20,562 nucleotides of DNA from Clostridia bacterium (GCA_017530275.1 JAFXMP010000356.1:1-20562); one strand, 5' to 3'; shown: positions 1 to 5,845, counted from the first letter of the stretch. Program-made: numbers and translations. Notes: a model not told the origin generated them from the letters alone.

Positions 1-61
1 AAGCGGAGAAGCCGGGATTTGAACCCGGGCTGGCTTTAACACCACTACTCCCTTAGCAGGG
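1..61 (-). other. attachment-site core: 3' part of tRNA-Ser(GCU)
   Basis: Read on the minus strand, this segment contains the anticodon loop CTGCTAA (53-59, anticodon GCT), a long variable arm, a T-arm with TTCAAAT flanked by CCCGG/CCGGG, and the acceptor 3' strand CTTCTCC plus discriminator G. There is no normal 5' half: no D-arm follows. The 5' anticodon stem strand has a G.G mismatch at position 62, as expected if tRNA identity ends there and phage DNA begins. CCA is not encoded. An integrase gene lies directly next to it. The layout fits integration into the 3' end of a host tRNA-Ser gene, with the intact tRNA at the other end of the prophage. If the source is a free phage genome, this is attP instead. 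Confidence 0.8.
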
Positions 62-125
62 CAGTTTTCTCCGTTGATAATCAACCCACGCAGCGGATTT
101 GTTAGTCATGGAAACGTCATAAGCA

Positions 126-1268
126 TTACTCGCCTTCGGCTTTTTCGGTGGGGGCATTTAGCGTTTGGATCGCGTCCAGGGCGTCATTATAGTCCGGGTG
201 AGCGTACCGGTCAAGGAGCTTGGAGGTTGACCAGCGCATTACCTTCTTGACGGTTTGCGGCGCGATGTTCTCATTGATCGCCAGGCGGGTTGCCGTGGTG
301 TGGCGGCAGGAATACGGAACGAGCTTCCGGGTACCGGCGGCGGCGAGCGCCGCGTAATACCGGTTGTAAATGTCCGTCTTATGCCGGGTGAATATCGGCG
401 TTTCCTGGGCGGCGTACAGATCCGCCAGCAGCGGCTTGATATCGTCCGGGAAGAATACCGGTGATTTCTTCCGCACTTTGGTTTTGAGCGATACGCCGAC
501 AATCAGATTTTCGTCCCAATGGATCATGGAGCGGCAAAGCTTTTCCATTTCGCCTGTCATCATGCCCGTGTAGATCATTATGAGTGGGATAGCGGCGTCA
601 CGGCAGCCGGATTCGTAACACTTCCAGAGCGCCTTCTGTTCGTCTTCGGTGAAGGGCGTCTGCTCGCCTTCTTCCAGCTCCGGCAGGGAGATAAACTCCG
701 GCAGATCCTTGTCTACGTACTTTTCGGCGGCGGCGCGGGCGAACAGCTTTTTGAAAAGCTGCTTCATATCCTTTGCCGGGTAGAAGGTTTTTGTTTCGGA
801 ATCCACGCAGTCCTGCATTTCGTTTAGGCTGATGGTATCCACGCGGCGGGCAGACAACTTTTCCATTCGCCGCCAGGCGATTTTGTACGCCATGATTTTA
901 TCCGGGCCGAGTTTCAGCAGATCGCCTTCGCTGTACTGCTTCCAGTATTCGGAAAGCGGCGGACAGGGTTTCCGGTCGTTCTCCTTGCGGAGCGTTTCAA
1001 TGTAGTTCAGCGCGTCGGCTTTGGTTTTGAAGCCGCCCTTTGTTTTGTACTTCCGGTGGCGCTTACCGTTCTCATCCAGGTACCATCCTGTCGGGACGGT
1101 GTACTGCGCTGTCCACGTCTTCTGTCCTTTACGCTGGAAAGCACAACCGGTGCCGTTTGGGCGCTGGTGGATCTTCGACGGGGCTTTCCGAACGATCACC
1201 CTGCCGCAGTAGCAGCATAGCACGGCGTCGTCCGGGATCTCCCGGGAGCAGCGGGGGCAGTTCAGCAT
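126..1268 (-). CDS. int: tyrosine recombinase integrase with N-terminal zinc ribbon
   Basis: Site-specific recombinase expected to integrate and excise the phage at the adjacent tRNA-Ser site. It has 380 residues. An N-terminal zinc ribbon (C4-x2-C7 and C18-x2-C21) is followed by an AP2-like arm-binding region (about 40-97), a core-binding helical domain (about 105-175) and a catalytic domain (about 205-370). The nucleophile is Tyr355 in LLDRYAH, and Arg322 lies in SCRHTTATR. Trp346 stands where His/Trp is usual. The box that is normally TGLRxSE reads TGMMTGEM, so the first catalytic Arg is not in its usual place, and the His of HxxR is Tyr319. The ATG follows AAAGGAG. I am confident of the family; activity with these substitutions is unproven. 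Confidence 0.93.
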   Translation of the reverse strand: MLNCPRCSREIPDDAVLCCYCGRVIVRKAPSKIHQRPNGTGCAFQRKGQKTWTAQYTVPTGWYLDENGKRHRKYKTKGGFKTKADALNYIETLRKENDRKPCPPLSEYWKQYSEGDLLKLGPDKIMAYKIAWRRMEKLSARRVDTISLNEMQDCVDSETKTFYPAKDMKQLFKKLFARAAAEKYVDKDLPEFISLPELEEGEQTPFTEDEQKALWKCYESGCRDAAIPLIMIYTGMMTGEMEKLCRSMIHWDENLIVGVSLKTKVRKKSPVFFPDDIKPLLADLYAAQETPIFTRHKTDIYNRYYAALAAAGTRKLVPYSCRHTTATRLAINENIAPQTVKKVMRWSTSKLLDRYAHPDYNDALDAIQTLNAPTEKAEGE

Positions 1269-1277
1269 AAACTCTCC

Positions 1278-1306
1278 TTTACGCGTGACGTAACGTGTGA
1301 TATACT
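1278..1306 (+). promoter_or_regulatory. extended -10 promoter in the int/HNH intergenic region
   Basis: TTTACG (1278-1283), a 17-bp spacer and TATACT (1301-1306) preceded by TGA give an extended -10 promoter reading rightward, away from integrase. The start would be near 1313. The spacer contains an imperfect palindrome (about 1281-1298), so a regulator may bind there. No sizeable plus-strand gene follows, only the terminator at 1352-1386. Confidence 0.5.
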
Positions 1307-1312
1307 ATAAGG

Positions 1313-1386
1313 GCAAAATGGTTTCGATTGGCGTTGGAACAGTTTTTGCAGGCCGCCGGGAGTAGCACCCGGCGGCTATTTTTTTG
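1313..1386 (+). ncRNA. possible short transcript (about 74 nt) between int and the HNH gene
   Basis: The interval is bounded by the extended -10 promoter just upstream and a strong intrinsic terminator at its end. It contains one tiny reading frame, ATG 1318 to TAG 1365, of 15 codons (MVSIGVGTVFAGRRE), with only a weak ribosome site. The stop lies inside the terminator stem-loop. It could be a small RNA, a micro-ORF, or the remains of something larger. The call rests only on the promoter-terminator pair. Confidence 0.35.
1352..1386 (+). terminator. intrinsic terminator, plus strand
   Basis: A 9-bp GC stem (GCCGCCGGG paired with CCCGGCGGC, loop AGTAGCA) is followed by TA and a run of seven T. 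The T run is only on the plus-strand side, so it stops rightward transcription into the convergent HNH and repressor genes. Confidence 0.85.
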
Positions 1387-1397
1387 TCCTTCGCCGG

Positions 1398-1943
1398 TCA
1401 GAGCTTATTGCTCTTTCCCAGGTTGCAGCGCTCGCAGAGGGTTTGGAGGTTTGACGGCTCCGTGCGTCCACCTTTCGATACCGGGATAATGTGGTCAACA
1501 TGGAGCTTTACTCCGTCTGCCTGGGTAGCGCCGCAGATGCGGCAGCGGTACCCGTCCCGCTTGAGGATATCGTAGCGGAGCGAATCGCTCATAAGCGCCC
1601 GCTGCTGACGCATGAACATCTGGTGTCGGTACGACTCCCAATCCTGCTCCCGGGTTTCCCTGGCGTGGCGGGCTTCCAGCTCCCGGAGTTGTTCCCGGCA
1701 CTGTTCCTGCCGGGCGCGTTCCTTGCGGGCCTTGAAAACCATAAAGACGACAATCAGCCCGCAGATACCGAAGAGAACGTGCGGAATGTGGTTAATCAGC
1801 CAGTTAAAGACGGACAAGGCCGCCGGATCCGCTCCCTTCCCCTTCGGCTTGATGGCCGGGTAGTTCGTGACGGCCAGCGCGGCGGGACTGTATACAAGGT
1901 TCGTAAGGGTGGTAACTGCCAGGGCTTTGACGGTGCGTTTCAT
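1398..1943 (-). CDS. membrane-anchored HNH endonuclease
   Basis: Protein of 181 residues from the ATG at 1943, which follows GGAGG at a good distance; an upstream ATG at 1961 lacks a ribosome site. The first 24 residues resemble a signal peptide or first membrane helix (MKRTVKALAVTTLTNLVYS then PAALA). A second hydrophobic helix, HVLFGICGLIVVFMVFKA, lies at about 50-68, and a basic, charged coiled stretch follows. The C-terminal third is an HNH domain: CRIC, then HVDHIIPVSKGG, then LCERCNLGKSNK, giving two CxxC zinc pairs around the DH and N residues. The predicted topology puts the nuclease in the cytoplasm under the membrane. It sits between integrase and repressor, so it may be expressed in lysogeny. 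HNH is certain; an exclusion role is inference. Confidence 0.8.
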   Translation of the reverse strand: MKRTVKALAVTTLTNLVYSPAALAVTNYPAIKPKGKGADPAALSVFNWLINHIPHVLFGICGLIVVFMVFKARKERARQEQCREQLRELEARHARETREQDWESYRHQMFMRQQRALMSDSLRYDILKRDGYRCRICGATQADGVKLHVDHIIPVSKGGRTEPSNLQTLCERCNLGKSNKL

Positions 1944-1973
1944 GGGATATCCTCCATTCATGGGCGGGTTACG

Positions 1974-2330
1974 TCACGCGCCCGTTTCCGTATGTAGAAT
2001 ATCATTCTTGGCAGTTTTTATATATCCCTTCTCGGTTAAAAATTCAAGGTATTCAAGGGCTTTCTCCTGGCCTTCGGCGCTGAGATCGGAGAAAAGCCGG
2101 GCGGCGCGGCGCTCGTCCTCGGTCATTTTCGGGAGCCTGGCCGGATCCCTTCCGAACATTTCATCAATGGAACAGTGAAAATACTCAGAAAGTGCAAGAA
2201 TTGTTGCCGTATCGGGATCACGCCTGTTGTTCTCTATGTTTGCGTAGGATGCCCGCTGCATTTTGAGATAGTCCGCCACTTCCTGCTGCGTCTTGCCGAT
2301 TCTCTCCCTTATTCTCTTTATATACAGCAT
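1974..2330 (-). CDS. CI-like lysogeny repressor (HTH XRE family)
   Basis: DNA-binding repressor expected to hold the lytic promoter silent. It has 118 residues from ATG 2330, preceded by GGGGTG; frames further upstream run into the operator region and are not used. Residues 1-65 form an XRE helix-turn-helix (IGKTQQEVADYLKMQRASYANIENNRRDPD). The C-terminal part, about 70-118, is a charged helix-rich segment (LFSDLSAEGQEKALEYLEFL) likely used for dimerisation. There is no LexA/CI-type peptidase domain, so induction would not be by RecA-stimulated self-cleavage. It is transcribed leftward from the promoter at 2349-2377 and is divergent from the Cro-like gene. Confidence 0.9.
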   Translation of the reverse strand: MLYIKRIRERIGKTQQEVADYLKMQRASYANIENNRRDPDTATILALSEYFHCSIDEMFGRDPARLPKMTEDERRAARLFSDLSAEGQEKALEYLEFLTEKGYIKTAKNDILHTETGA

Positions 2331-2348
2331 TATCAACACCCCGGCTTT

Positions 2349-2377
2349 ATTATAAAGTGTCAGAATGAAACAAACAA
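2349..2377 (-). promoter_or_regulatory. leftward repressor promoter
   Basis: On the minus strand, TTGTTT (2372-2377), a 17-bp spacer and a perfect TATAAT (2349-2354) lie just upstream of the repressor start. Operator copy 1 (2357-2371) fills the spacer, so this promoter should be autoregulated. A better -35 (TTGACA, 2384-2389) is too far away to serve this -10. Confidence 0.65.
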
Positions 2378-2461
2378 TAAGAGTGTCAAAAAGAAACATT
2401 TTTTCCAAAAACCCCTTGACAAAGTGTCGGAGCGAAACTATTATAAGTGTCACAACGAAAC
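2357..2461. promoter_or_regulatory. four operator copies, GTGTC-N5-GAAAC
   Basis: Four 15-bp sites share GTGTC-N5-GAAAC: 2357-2371, 2383-2397, 2424-2438 and 2447-2461. The outer pentamers form an imperfect inverted repeat, as expected for an HTH dimer. Copy 1 lies in the spacer of the repressor promoter, copy 3 in the spacer of the rightward promoter, and copy 4 covers the rightward start. Copy 2 lies between the promoters. The likely ligands are the repressor and the Cro-like protein. Confidence 0.88.
2416..2444 (+). promoter_or_regulatory. rightward early promoter (PR-like)
   Basis: A perfect TTGACA (2416-2421), a 17-bp spacer and TATTAT (2439-2444) give a strong sigma-70 type promoter with a start near 2451. 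Operator copy 3 occupies the spacer and copy 4 the start site, so binding would block polymerase directly. It drives the Cro-like gene and probably the early operon. Confidence 0.88.
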
Positions 2462-2467
2462 AACGGG

Positions 2468-2743
2468 ATGGTGATACATACGACGCTGGAAGAAATCAGA
2501 GGGAAGAAAGGTGTCAGCCAGGAGGAAGTGGCCCGGGCAGCGGGCATTTCCAGGGCGGCTTATACCAACATTGAGCTTGGCAAGAGAAGGCCGTCCCCGG
2601 AAGTCGCCCAGAAGATCGCAAAGTTCTTGAAGTTCAACTGGACGTGGTTTTTTGTGAAGTGGCAATATCCGTCGGCAAAACGGCGGGAGAAAATAAGGAG
2701 GTTTGCTGAGCATGGAAGAAAAGAAGCTGGAAGGGCCGTTTGA
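2468..2743 (+). CDS. Cro-like HTH regulator
   Basis: Small XRE-family DNA-binding protein, 91 residues from ATG 2468; a GTG at 2471 is the alternative. A frame from 2447 would start upstream of the predicted transcript start, so it is excluded. The HTH is GVSQEEVARAAGISRAAY followed by TNIELGKRRPS (about residues 15-45). The tail (KWQYPSAKRREKIRRFAEHGRKE) is basic. First gene of the rightward operon and divergent from the repressor, it is the expected lytic antagonist acting on the same operators. The ribosome site (ACGGG) is weak, and the 5' leader is only about 17 nt. Confidence 0.85.
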   Translation: MVIHTTLEEIRGKKGVSQEEVARAAGISRAAYTNIELGKRRPSPEVAQKIAKFLKFNWTWFFVKWQYPSAKRREKIRRFAEHGRKEAGRAV

Positions 2744-3044
2744 CGGGCCGGAGTACCAACTGACAACCGTAACCATTACGGACGCGCCGCCGATCTTTTT
2801 CCGGCGGAATGTGGAATGTCTGACGCAATCGGAAGTTCTGACGAAGAACGCGGGATTTATTGCCATTCTGGAAGGACTGGCCCGGCAAAATCCCGACGCG
2901 GTAAACATTCTGACGGAGCCGGGAGAAGAAAATATCCACGCGATTCTGAGCGACAAGGTGCTAATTGAGTACCGCCCGGCGTTGGGTACGCTGGAAATCT
3001 GGCTTGAAACAGAAGAAATCGAAAACCTGGACGACGGAGAATGA
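2712..3044 (+). CDS. early phage protein of unknown function
   Basis: Acidic protein of 110 residues. GGAGG at about 2698 precedes ATG 2712; a TTG at 2703 is too close to the ribosome site. It overlaps the end of the Cro-like gene by 32 bp. The sequence begins MEEKKLEGPFDGPEYQL and contains a central helix rich in Leu and Ala, then a probable beta-rich C-terminus (VLIEYRPALGTLEIWLETEE). No known domain is recognised. Its place right after the switch suggests an early regulatory or takeover role, but nothing in the sequence shows which. Confidence 0.75.
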   Translation: MEEKKLEGPFDGPEYQLTTVTITDAPPIFFRRNVECLTQSEVLTKNAGFIAILEGLARQNPDAVNILTEPGEENIHAILSDKVLIEYRPALGTLEIWLETEEIENLDDGE

Positions 3045-3083
3045 GCGGGTTTTTCCGCAGACTGCTGAAAGGAGGGGCGCGGG

Positions 3084-3329
3084 ATGGCTTCAAAGGGACT
3101 GCCGAAAGAGTTTGTTCGGAACATGACGCTGGAAGAGCTGGATGCGCTTCCTCAGAGGACGGTCGGAACGGACGTGACAGCGCACTTCCTGGAAATGGAC
3201 AGATTCAATGTCACGCTGATGGCCCGGCAGAAGATGTTCCCGCCGGAAATCAAGTGCTATTTCAGCGGGAACCGGCTCCATGTGATGAAGAACAGCCTGC
3301 TTGCCTACCTGGGGTACAAGAGCGCGTAA
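3084..3329 (+). CDS. small early phage protein of unknown function
   Basis: Eighty-one residues, ATG 3084 after AAAGGAGG. It starts MASKGLPKEFVRNMTLEEL and ends LLAYLGYKSA. It has one Cys (IKCYFSGNRLHVM), mixed helix and strand character and no recognised domain. A frame opening at ATG 3041 runs through the same DNA in another register, but its composition is that of an out-of-frame read. Likely part of the early operon. Confidence 0.7.
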   Translation: MASKGLPKEFVRNMTLEELDALPQRTVGTDVTAHFLEMDRFNVTLMARQKMFPPEIKCYFSGNRLHVMKNSLLAYLGYKSA

Positions 3330-3361
3330 AGGAATTGTGCGCTATCCCGAAGGGGTACGGG

Positions 3362-3628
3362 ATGCGGGATCCTGGAAACCGGGGGCCGTATTACACGGGC
3401 GGCGAACTGCGGCGGATTTGCGGTAACTGTCAGCACTGGAAATGGGACGGAAGGCCGAAAAGCGGCTGGGGTAACTGCGATATCGCGGAAAGGCGGCTTT
3501 ATCTGCATCGGCCACGGTGGAAGCCGGACGGATATATGGCCTTCCATAGCACGGCCCGGTATTGGAATAACGCCGGGTGCAGGACTGACCGGTTTATACC
3601 GGTAGAAAGAAAAGAAAATGAAGATTGA
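3362..3628 (+). CDS. small cysteine-containing early protein
   Basis: I place the start at ATG 3362, after GAAGGGG; TTG 3335 after AAAGGA is an alternative. This gives 88 residues. The frame is open further upstream, to 3041, but that part is in the shadow of the preceding gene. Visible features are CGNCQHWKWDG and GWGNCDIAER, a pattern resembling a small zinc-binding knuckle, followed by an aromatic, basic segment (RRLYLHRPRWKPDGYMAFHS) and a last Cys in NNAGCRTDRF. Function unknown. It overlaps the next gene by 11 bp. Confidence 0.65.
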   Translation: MRDPGNRGPYYTGGELRRICGNCQHWKWDGRPKSGWGNCDIAERRLYLHRPRWKPDGYMAFHSTARYWNNAGCRTDRFIPVERKENED

Positions 3629-3938
3629 AGACAAGTTGGAACACCTGGCGGCTGAAGACCGGGACTTATGTGTGGAAATCATGGAGCACACCATTGGCCT
3701 TGACCGGGGGAAAGTGTTCACCCGGGAAGGCGCGAAGATCTACAAGCCTTACCGGAACTACTTCAATACGTTCGTCGGAAAGATGCCGTGGATGTGGCTG
3801 GAAGAAGCCGGATACGCCGGGCACGGCAAGGAATACCAGAACGACGGCAGCCAGGCGAGCACGGACTACTATCTGACGCCGAACGGCCTGCAATGGCTGG
3901 CAAAAGAACTGAGGATCAACATTTGCGTGACATACTGA
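3618..3938 (+). CDS. early phage protein of unknown function
   Basis: Protein of 106 residues starting MKIEDKLEHLAAEDRDLCVE, ATG at 3618 inside the end of the previous gene, with a weak purine-rich ribosome site. The C-terminal part (DYYLTPNGLQWLAKEL) has the look of a small winged-helix or phage YdaU-like C-terminal motif, but I do not recognise a defined family. Aromatic residues cluster in FVGKMPWMWLEEAGY. It ends 49 bp before the HAD gene. Confidence 0.65.
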   Translation: MKIEDKLEHLAAEDRDLCVEIMEHTIGLDRGKVFTREGAKIYKPYRNYFNTFVGKMPWMWLEEAGYAGHGKEYQNDGSQASTDYYLTPNGLQWLAKELRINICVTY

Positions 3939-3987
3939 CCAGCCGGATTAAGGTTGTTCTGTTGGGCGCTATCCGGTTGGAGGAAGC

Positions 3988-4623
3988 ATGAACAAGGTTA
4001 TTGCGGTGGATTTTGACGGGACGCTGTGCGTAAGCCAGTGGCCGGAAATCGGGGAAGAGAATTACGGGCTGATTGAATGGCTGAAAGAGTGCCGGAGCAA
4101 AGGCGACAAGGTGATTCTGTTCACTTGCCGGGAAGACGATCTGCTGGACGCGGCGGTGAAGTGGTGCGCGGAGCGCGGATTGCGTTTCGACGCGGTAAAC
4201 GTGAATCTGCCGGAGCGGATTGCACGGTACGGCGGTGACTGCCGGAAAATATCGGCGGATATCTACCTGGACGACCGGGCCATTGGCGTGTTCTATCCCC
4301 CGAAGCAGAGCAGTTTCTACGTGCAGGGCACGAAAGGAATGTTCATGCGGGCGGCGGTGGAACTGAACACAGACGAAGAATACGTTACAAAAGAGCGAAT
4401 AGCAAAAGAACTGCGCGAAAGACAGCGGGAGATAGAACGGAAAGAACGGCTCAAGGCCGCCGGAATTATCCCGCCGCTTCCACAGATTGAGCACAAGGAA
4501 GGCCGTGCCGTGATAAGGCCGCTGGAAGGCGATATGCGCGGATACCAGTACACCCCGCCGAAGAAGCCCCTTTCTATACGGATCCGGGAAGCGTGGCGCG
4601 TGCTGCGCGGGAGGAAAAAATGA
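3988..4623 (+). CDS. HAD-superfamily phosphatase with extended C-terminal tail
   Basis: Phosphohydrolase of 211 residues; ATG after GGAGGAA. Motif I is DFDGT (D8, D10), the aspartyl nucleophile and the acid/base. Motif II is the T of LFTCRED (about 45-50). The Lys and acidic residues of motifs III and IV are in CRKISADIYLDDRAI (about 86-100). The fold core ends near residue 110. A charged helical tail then runs through EEYVTKERIAKELRERQREIERKER to a basic C-terminus, which could bind nucleic acid or a partner. Phage HAD proteins of this size often act on nucleotides or polynucleotide 3' phosphates; the substrate here is inferred only. Its stop overlaps the start of the DUF1064 gene (ATGA), so the two are probably translated together. 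Confidence 0.85.
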   Translation: MNKVIAVDFDGTLCVSQWPEIGEENYGLIEWLKECRSKGDKVILFTCREDDLLDAAVKWCAERGLRFDAVNVNLPERIARYGGDCRKISADIYLDDRAIGVFYPPKQSSFYVQGTKGMFMRAAVELNTDEEYVTKERIAKELRERQREIERKERLKAAGIIPPLPQIEHKEGRAVIRPLEGDMRGYQYTPPKKPLSIRIREAWRVLRGRKK

Positions 4624-5279
4624 GCGAACACTGGACGGTGGAAGAACTGCGGGAATACCAGCGGACGGGCCGGGAGCCGGTGCGGAAGGCGTCGCCTACG
4701 TGCTGCCAGCCTGGCCGGAGCCGGAATATTCCGTGGGAGGATCCTTTACCGGTGAGCCAGGAAGCGCTGGATATCATCAACGCGCACAAAAACCCGATAC
4801 CGCAGGAAGAGATTGAGCGGCGGTATGCGGAAGCGGAAGCCCGGGGCGAAGTGTACGCGCTTGATATCACGGAACGCCCGGACGGAAGCGTTTCCATGCG
4901 GCCCGCCGGGCGGGTGACGGTGGAGATTACGGACAAGGTTCCGCCGATACCGGAGAAGAAAAAGCGCCGAAAGTACGGGAACGAGCCAACCTATATCGGC
5001 TGGAAGAAGTTCGACAGCCGGAAGGAAGCGCGGTTCTACGAAGATCTGATGTTGCGAAAGCGGGCCGGAGAGCTGAAATGCGTACTGCGGCAAGTGGCCT
5101 TCGACCTGGCGGACAAGGAAAAGCTGCAATACGTGGCGGATTTTGTGGCGATTCGCCCGGACAACACGATTGAAGCGGTGTACGACGTGAAAAGCCCGGC
5201 GACCCGGGAGAGCGACAAATACAAGATCAAGAAGAAACTCATGCGGGAGCTATGGGACATTGATATCCAGGAGGTTTAA
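4620..5279 (+). CDS. DUF1064 family protein, nuclease-like
   Basis: Protein of 219 residues; ATG 4620 follows GGAGGAA and overlaps the HAD stop. The first 110 residues are variable and charged. The DUF1064 core starts near 113 (RRKYGNEPTYIGWKKFDSRK, then EARFYEDLM). It contains a typical spacing of acidic residues and Lys: YVADFVAIRP, then AVYDVKSPATRESDKYKIKKK, which resembles a PD-(D/E)xK nuclease site (D...DVK). Such proteins are common in Bacillota phages near recombination or replication genes and may resolve DNA intermediates; that role is inference. The coupling to a phosphatase suggests joint work on DNA ends. Confidence 0.8.
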   Translation: MSEHWTVEELREYQRTGREPVRKASPTCCQPGRSRNIPWEDPLPVSQEALDIINAHKNPIPQEEIERRYAEAEARGEVYALDITERPDGSVSMRPAGRVTVEITDKVPPIPEKKKRRKYGNEPTYIGWKKFDSRKEARFYEDLMLRKRAGELKCVLRQVAFDLADKEKLQYVADFVAIRPDNTIEAVYDVKSPATRESDKYKIKKKLMRELWDIDIQEV

Positions 5280-5280
5280 G

Positions 5281-5454
5281 GTGAAGGCTTGCAGGATGGA
5301 AGGCAGGACGGTGCAGATAGGCCGGAAGGTATATACGGTCTGCGGGTATGACGGAAGCAAGCGGAACGTCTGCAGGAAGGCTAACTGCCCGCATTTCCGG
5401 CCAACGCTGCTTTTCAAGTGGGCCAGGAAGATGAAAGACAGGGATATGCGGTAG
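5281..5454 (+). CDS. cysteine-rich miniprotein
   Basis: Fifty-seven residues from GTG 5281, right after AGGAGG, one base past the previous stop. Cysteines occur as KACRM, TVCGYDG and NVCRKANCPHF, enough for a small zinc-binding fold; the C-terminus is basic (FKWARKMKDRDMR). Function unknown. Its last two codons and stop (5448-5454) are also the 7-nt strand that pairs with the acceptor 3' strand of the first tRNA-like RNA. Confidence 0.65.
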   Translation: MKACRMEGRTVQIGRKVYTVCGYDGSKRNVCRKANCPHFRPTLLFKWARKMKDRDMR

Positions 5455-5589
5455 CGGGCAGCGGGCGGGCGCTATGACAAGTAACGAATCCTCTTCGTGA
5501 TATAGGTTGTTGCGGTTTGCCATGGTAACTAACCCGAATATAGCGCCGGATCCATCACCCGGGCGGTTCAACTCCGCTCTACCGCTCCA
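5448..5589 (+). tRNA. tRNA-like RNA 1 (atypical, possible Arg-CCT)
   Basis: The 3' end is a textbook tRNA end: T-stem GGCGG/CCGCT, T-loop TTCAACT (5567-5573), acceptor strand CTACCGC, discriminator T and encoded CCA (5587-5589). A perfect 7-nt partner, GCGGTAG, lies at 5448-5454. Between them are a D-like arm AGCG-GGCGGG-CGCT (5460-5473) and an arm ACGA-ATCCTCT-TCGT (5484-5498), whose 7-nt loop has T33 and anticodon CCT. That leaves about 60 nt of extra variable region and a total of 142 nt. A shorter start at 5512 gives 78 nt but only 5 acceptor pairs and no clear D-arm. It could be an expanded tRNA, a decayed tRNA or a tRNA mimic. Confidence 0.5.
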
Positions 5590-5597
5590 AGGCCATT

Positions 5598-5631
5598 CCC
5601 CGGGTCGCAGACGCCGAAGGCGTGACAGGGG
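5598..5631 (+). repeat. stem-loop after tRNA-like RNA 1
   Basis: CCCC (5598-5601) pairs with GGGG (5628-5631). Inside, a perfect ACGCC-GAA-GGCGT hairpin (5611-5623) is flanked by GTC/GAC. There is no T run, so it is a processing or stability hairpin rather than an intrinsic terminator. Confidence 0.6.
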
Positions 5632-5699
5632 ACGACCGGAGAACATTCAGACAACCGAAACAGGACGCGGCGTAACGCGGAAATCATCGGGGGTTGTGA

Positions 5700-5719
5700 C
5701 AGCCGGGAAAGACCGGCAC
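5700..5719 (+). repeat. 20-nt hairpin repeat, copy 1
   Basis: CAGCCGGGAAAGACCGGCAC folds as GCCGG-GAAAGA-CCGGC. Identical in three places. This copy ends exactly 5 nt before the predicted 5' end of tRNA-like RNA 2. Confidence 0.85.
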
Positions 5720-5724
5720 AACGC

Positions 5725-5817
5725 GAGCATAGCGGGGCAAGGATCCTATTCTGTTTGTAGAACGCGGACGGGATGTGCCAGGAATCCGCGCCGGTTCAAC
5801 TCCGGCGGTGCTCACCA
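5725..5817 (+). tRNA. tRNA-like RNA 2 (93 nt, class II-like)
   Basis: The 3' half is canonical: T-stem GCCGG/CCGGC (5790-5794 with 5802-5806), T-loop TTCAACT, acceptor strand GGTGCTC, discriminator A and encoded CCA (5815-5817). The 5' strand GAGCATA (5725-5731) pairs at six of seven positions, one of them G.U. A possible D-arm is GGGG-CAAGGA-TCCT, with the GG of a D-loop. The arm in the anticodon position, TTCT-GTTTGT-AGAA, has a 6-nt loop instead of 7, so an anticodon cannot be assigned safely. A long arm follows, CGCGGA with a 16-nt loop and TCCGCG, directly abutting the T-arm. It may be a real class II tRNA with an odd anticodon loop, or a tRNA-like RNA. Confidence 0.55.
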
Positions 5818-5832
5818 ATTCTCCGTGGACAC

Positions 5833-5845
5833 CCGCATTATGCGG
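5833..5845 (+). repeat. stem-loop after tRNA-like RNA 2
   Basis: Perfect CCGCA-TTA-TGCGG hairpin 15 nt past the CCA. A second hairpin, TTTAGG-AAGTC-CCTAAA, follows at 5863-5879. Neither has a T run. Confidence 0.6.

Noticed and set aside
1..75. Complete tRNA-Ser gene
   Set aside because: The D-arm and normal 5' half are missing and the anticodon stem has a G.G mismatch; it fits an att copy better.
3041..3361. 5' extension of the 3362 gene back to ATG 3041
   Set aside because: The stretch is in the shadow of the well-supported gene 3084-3329, and its composition differs from the 3' part; only the 3' part is kept.
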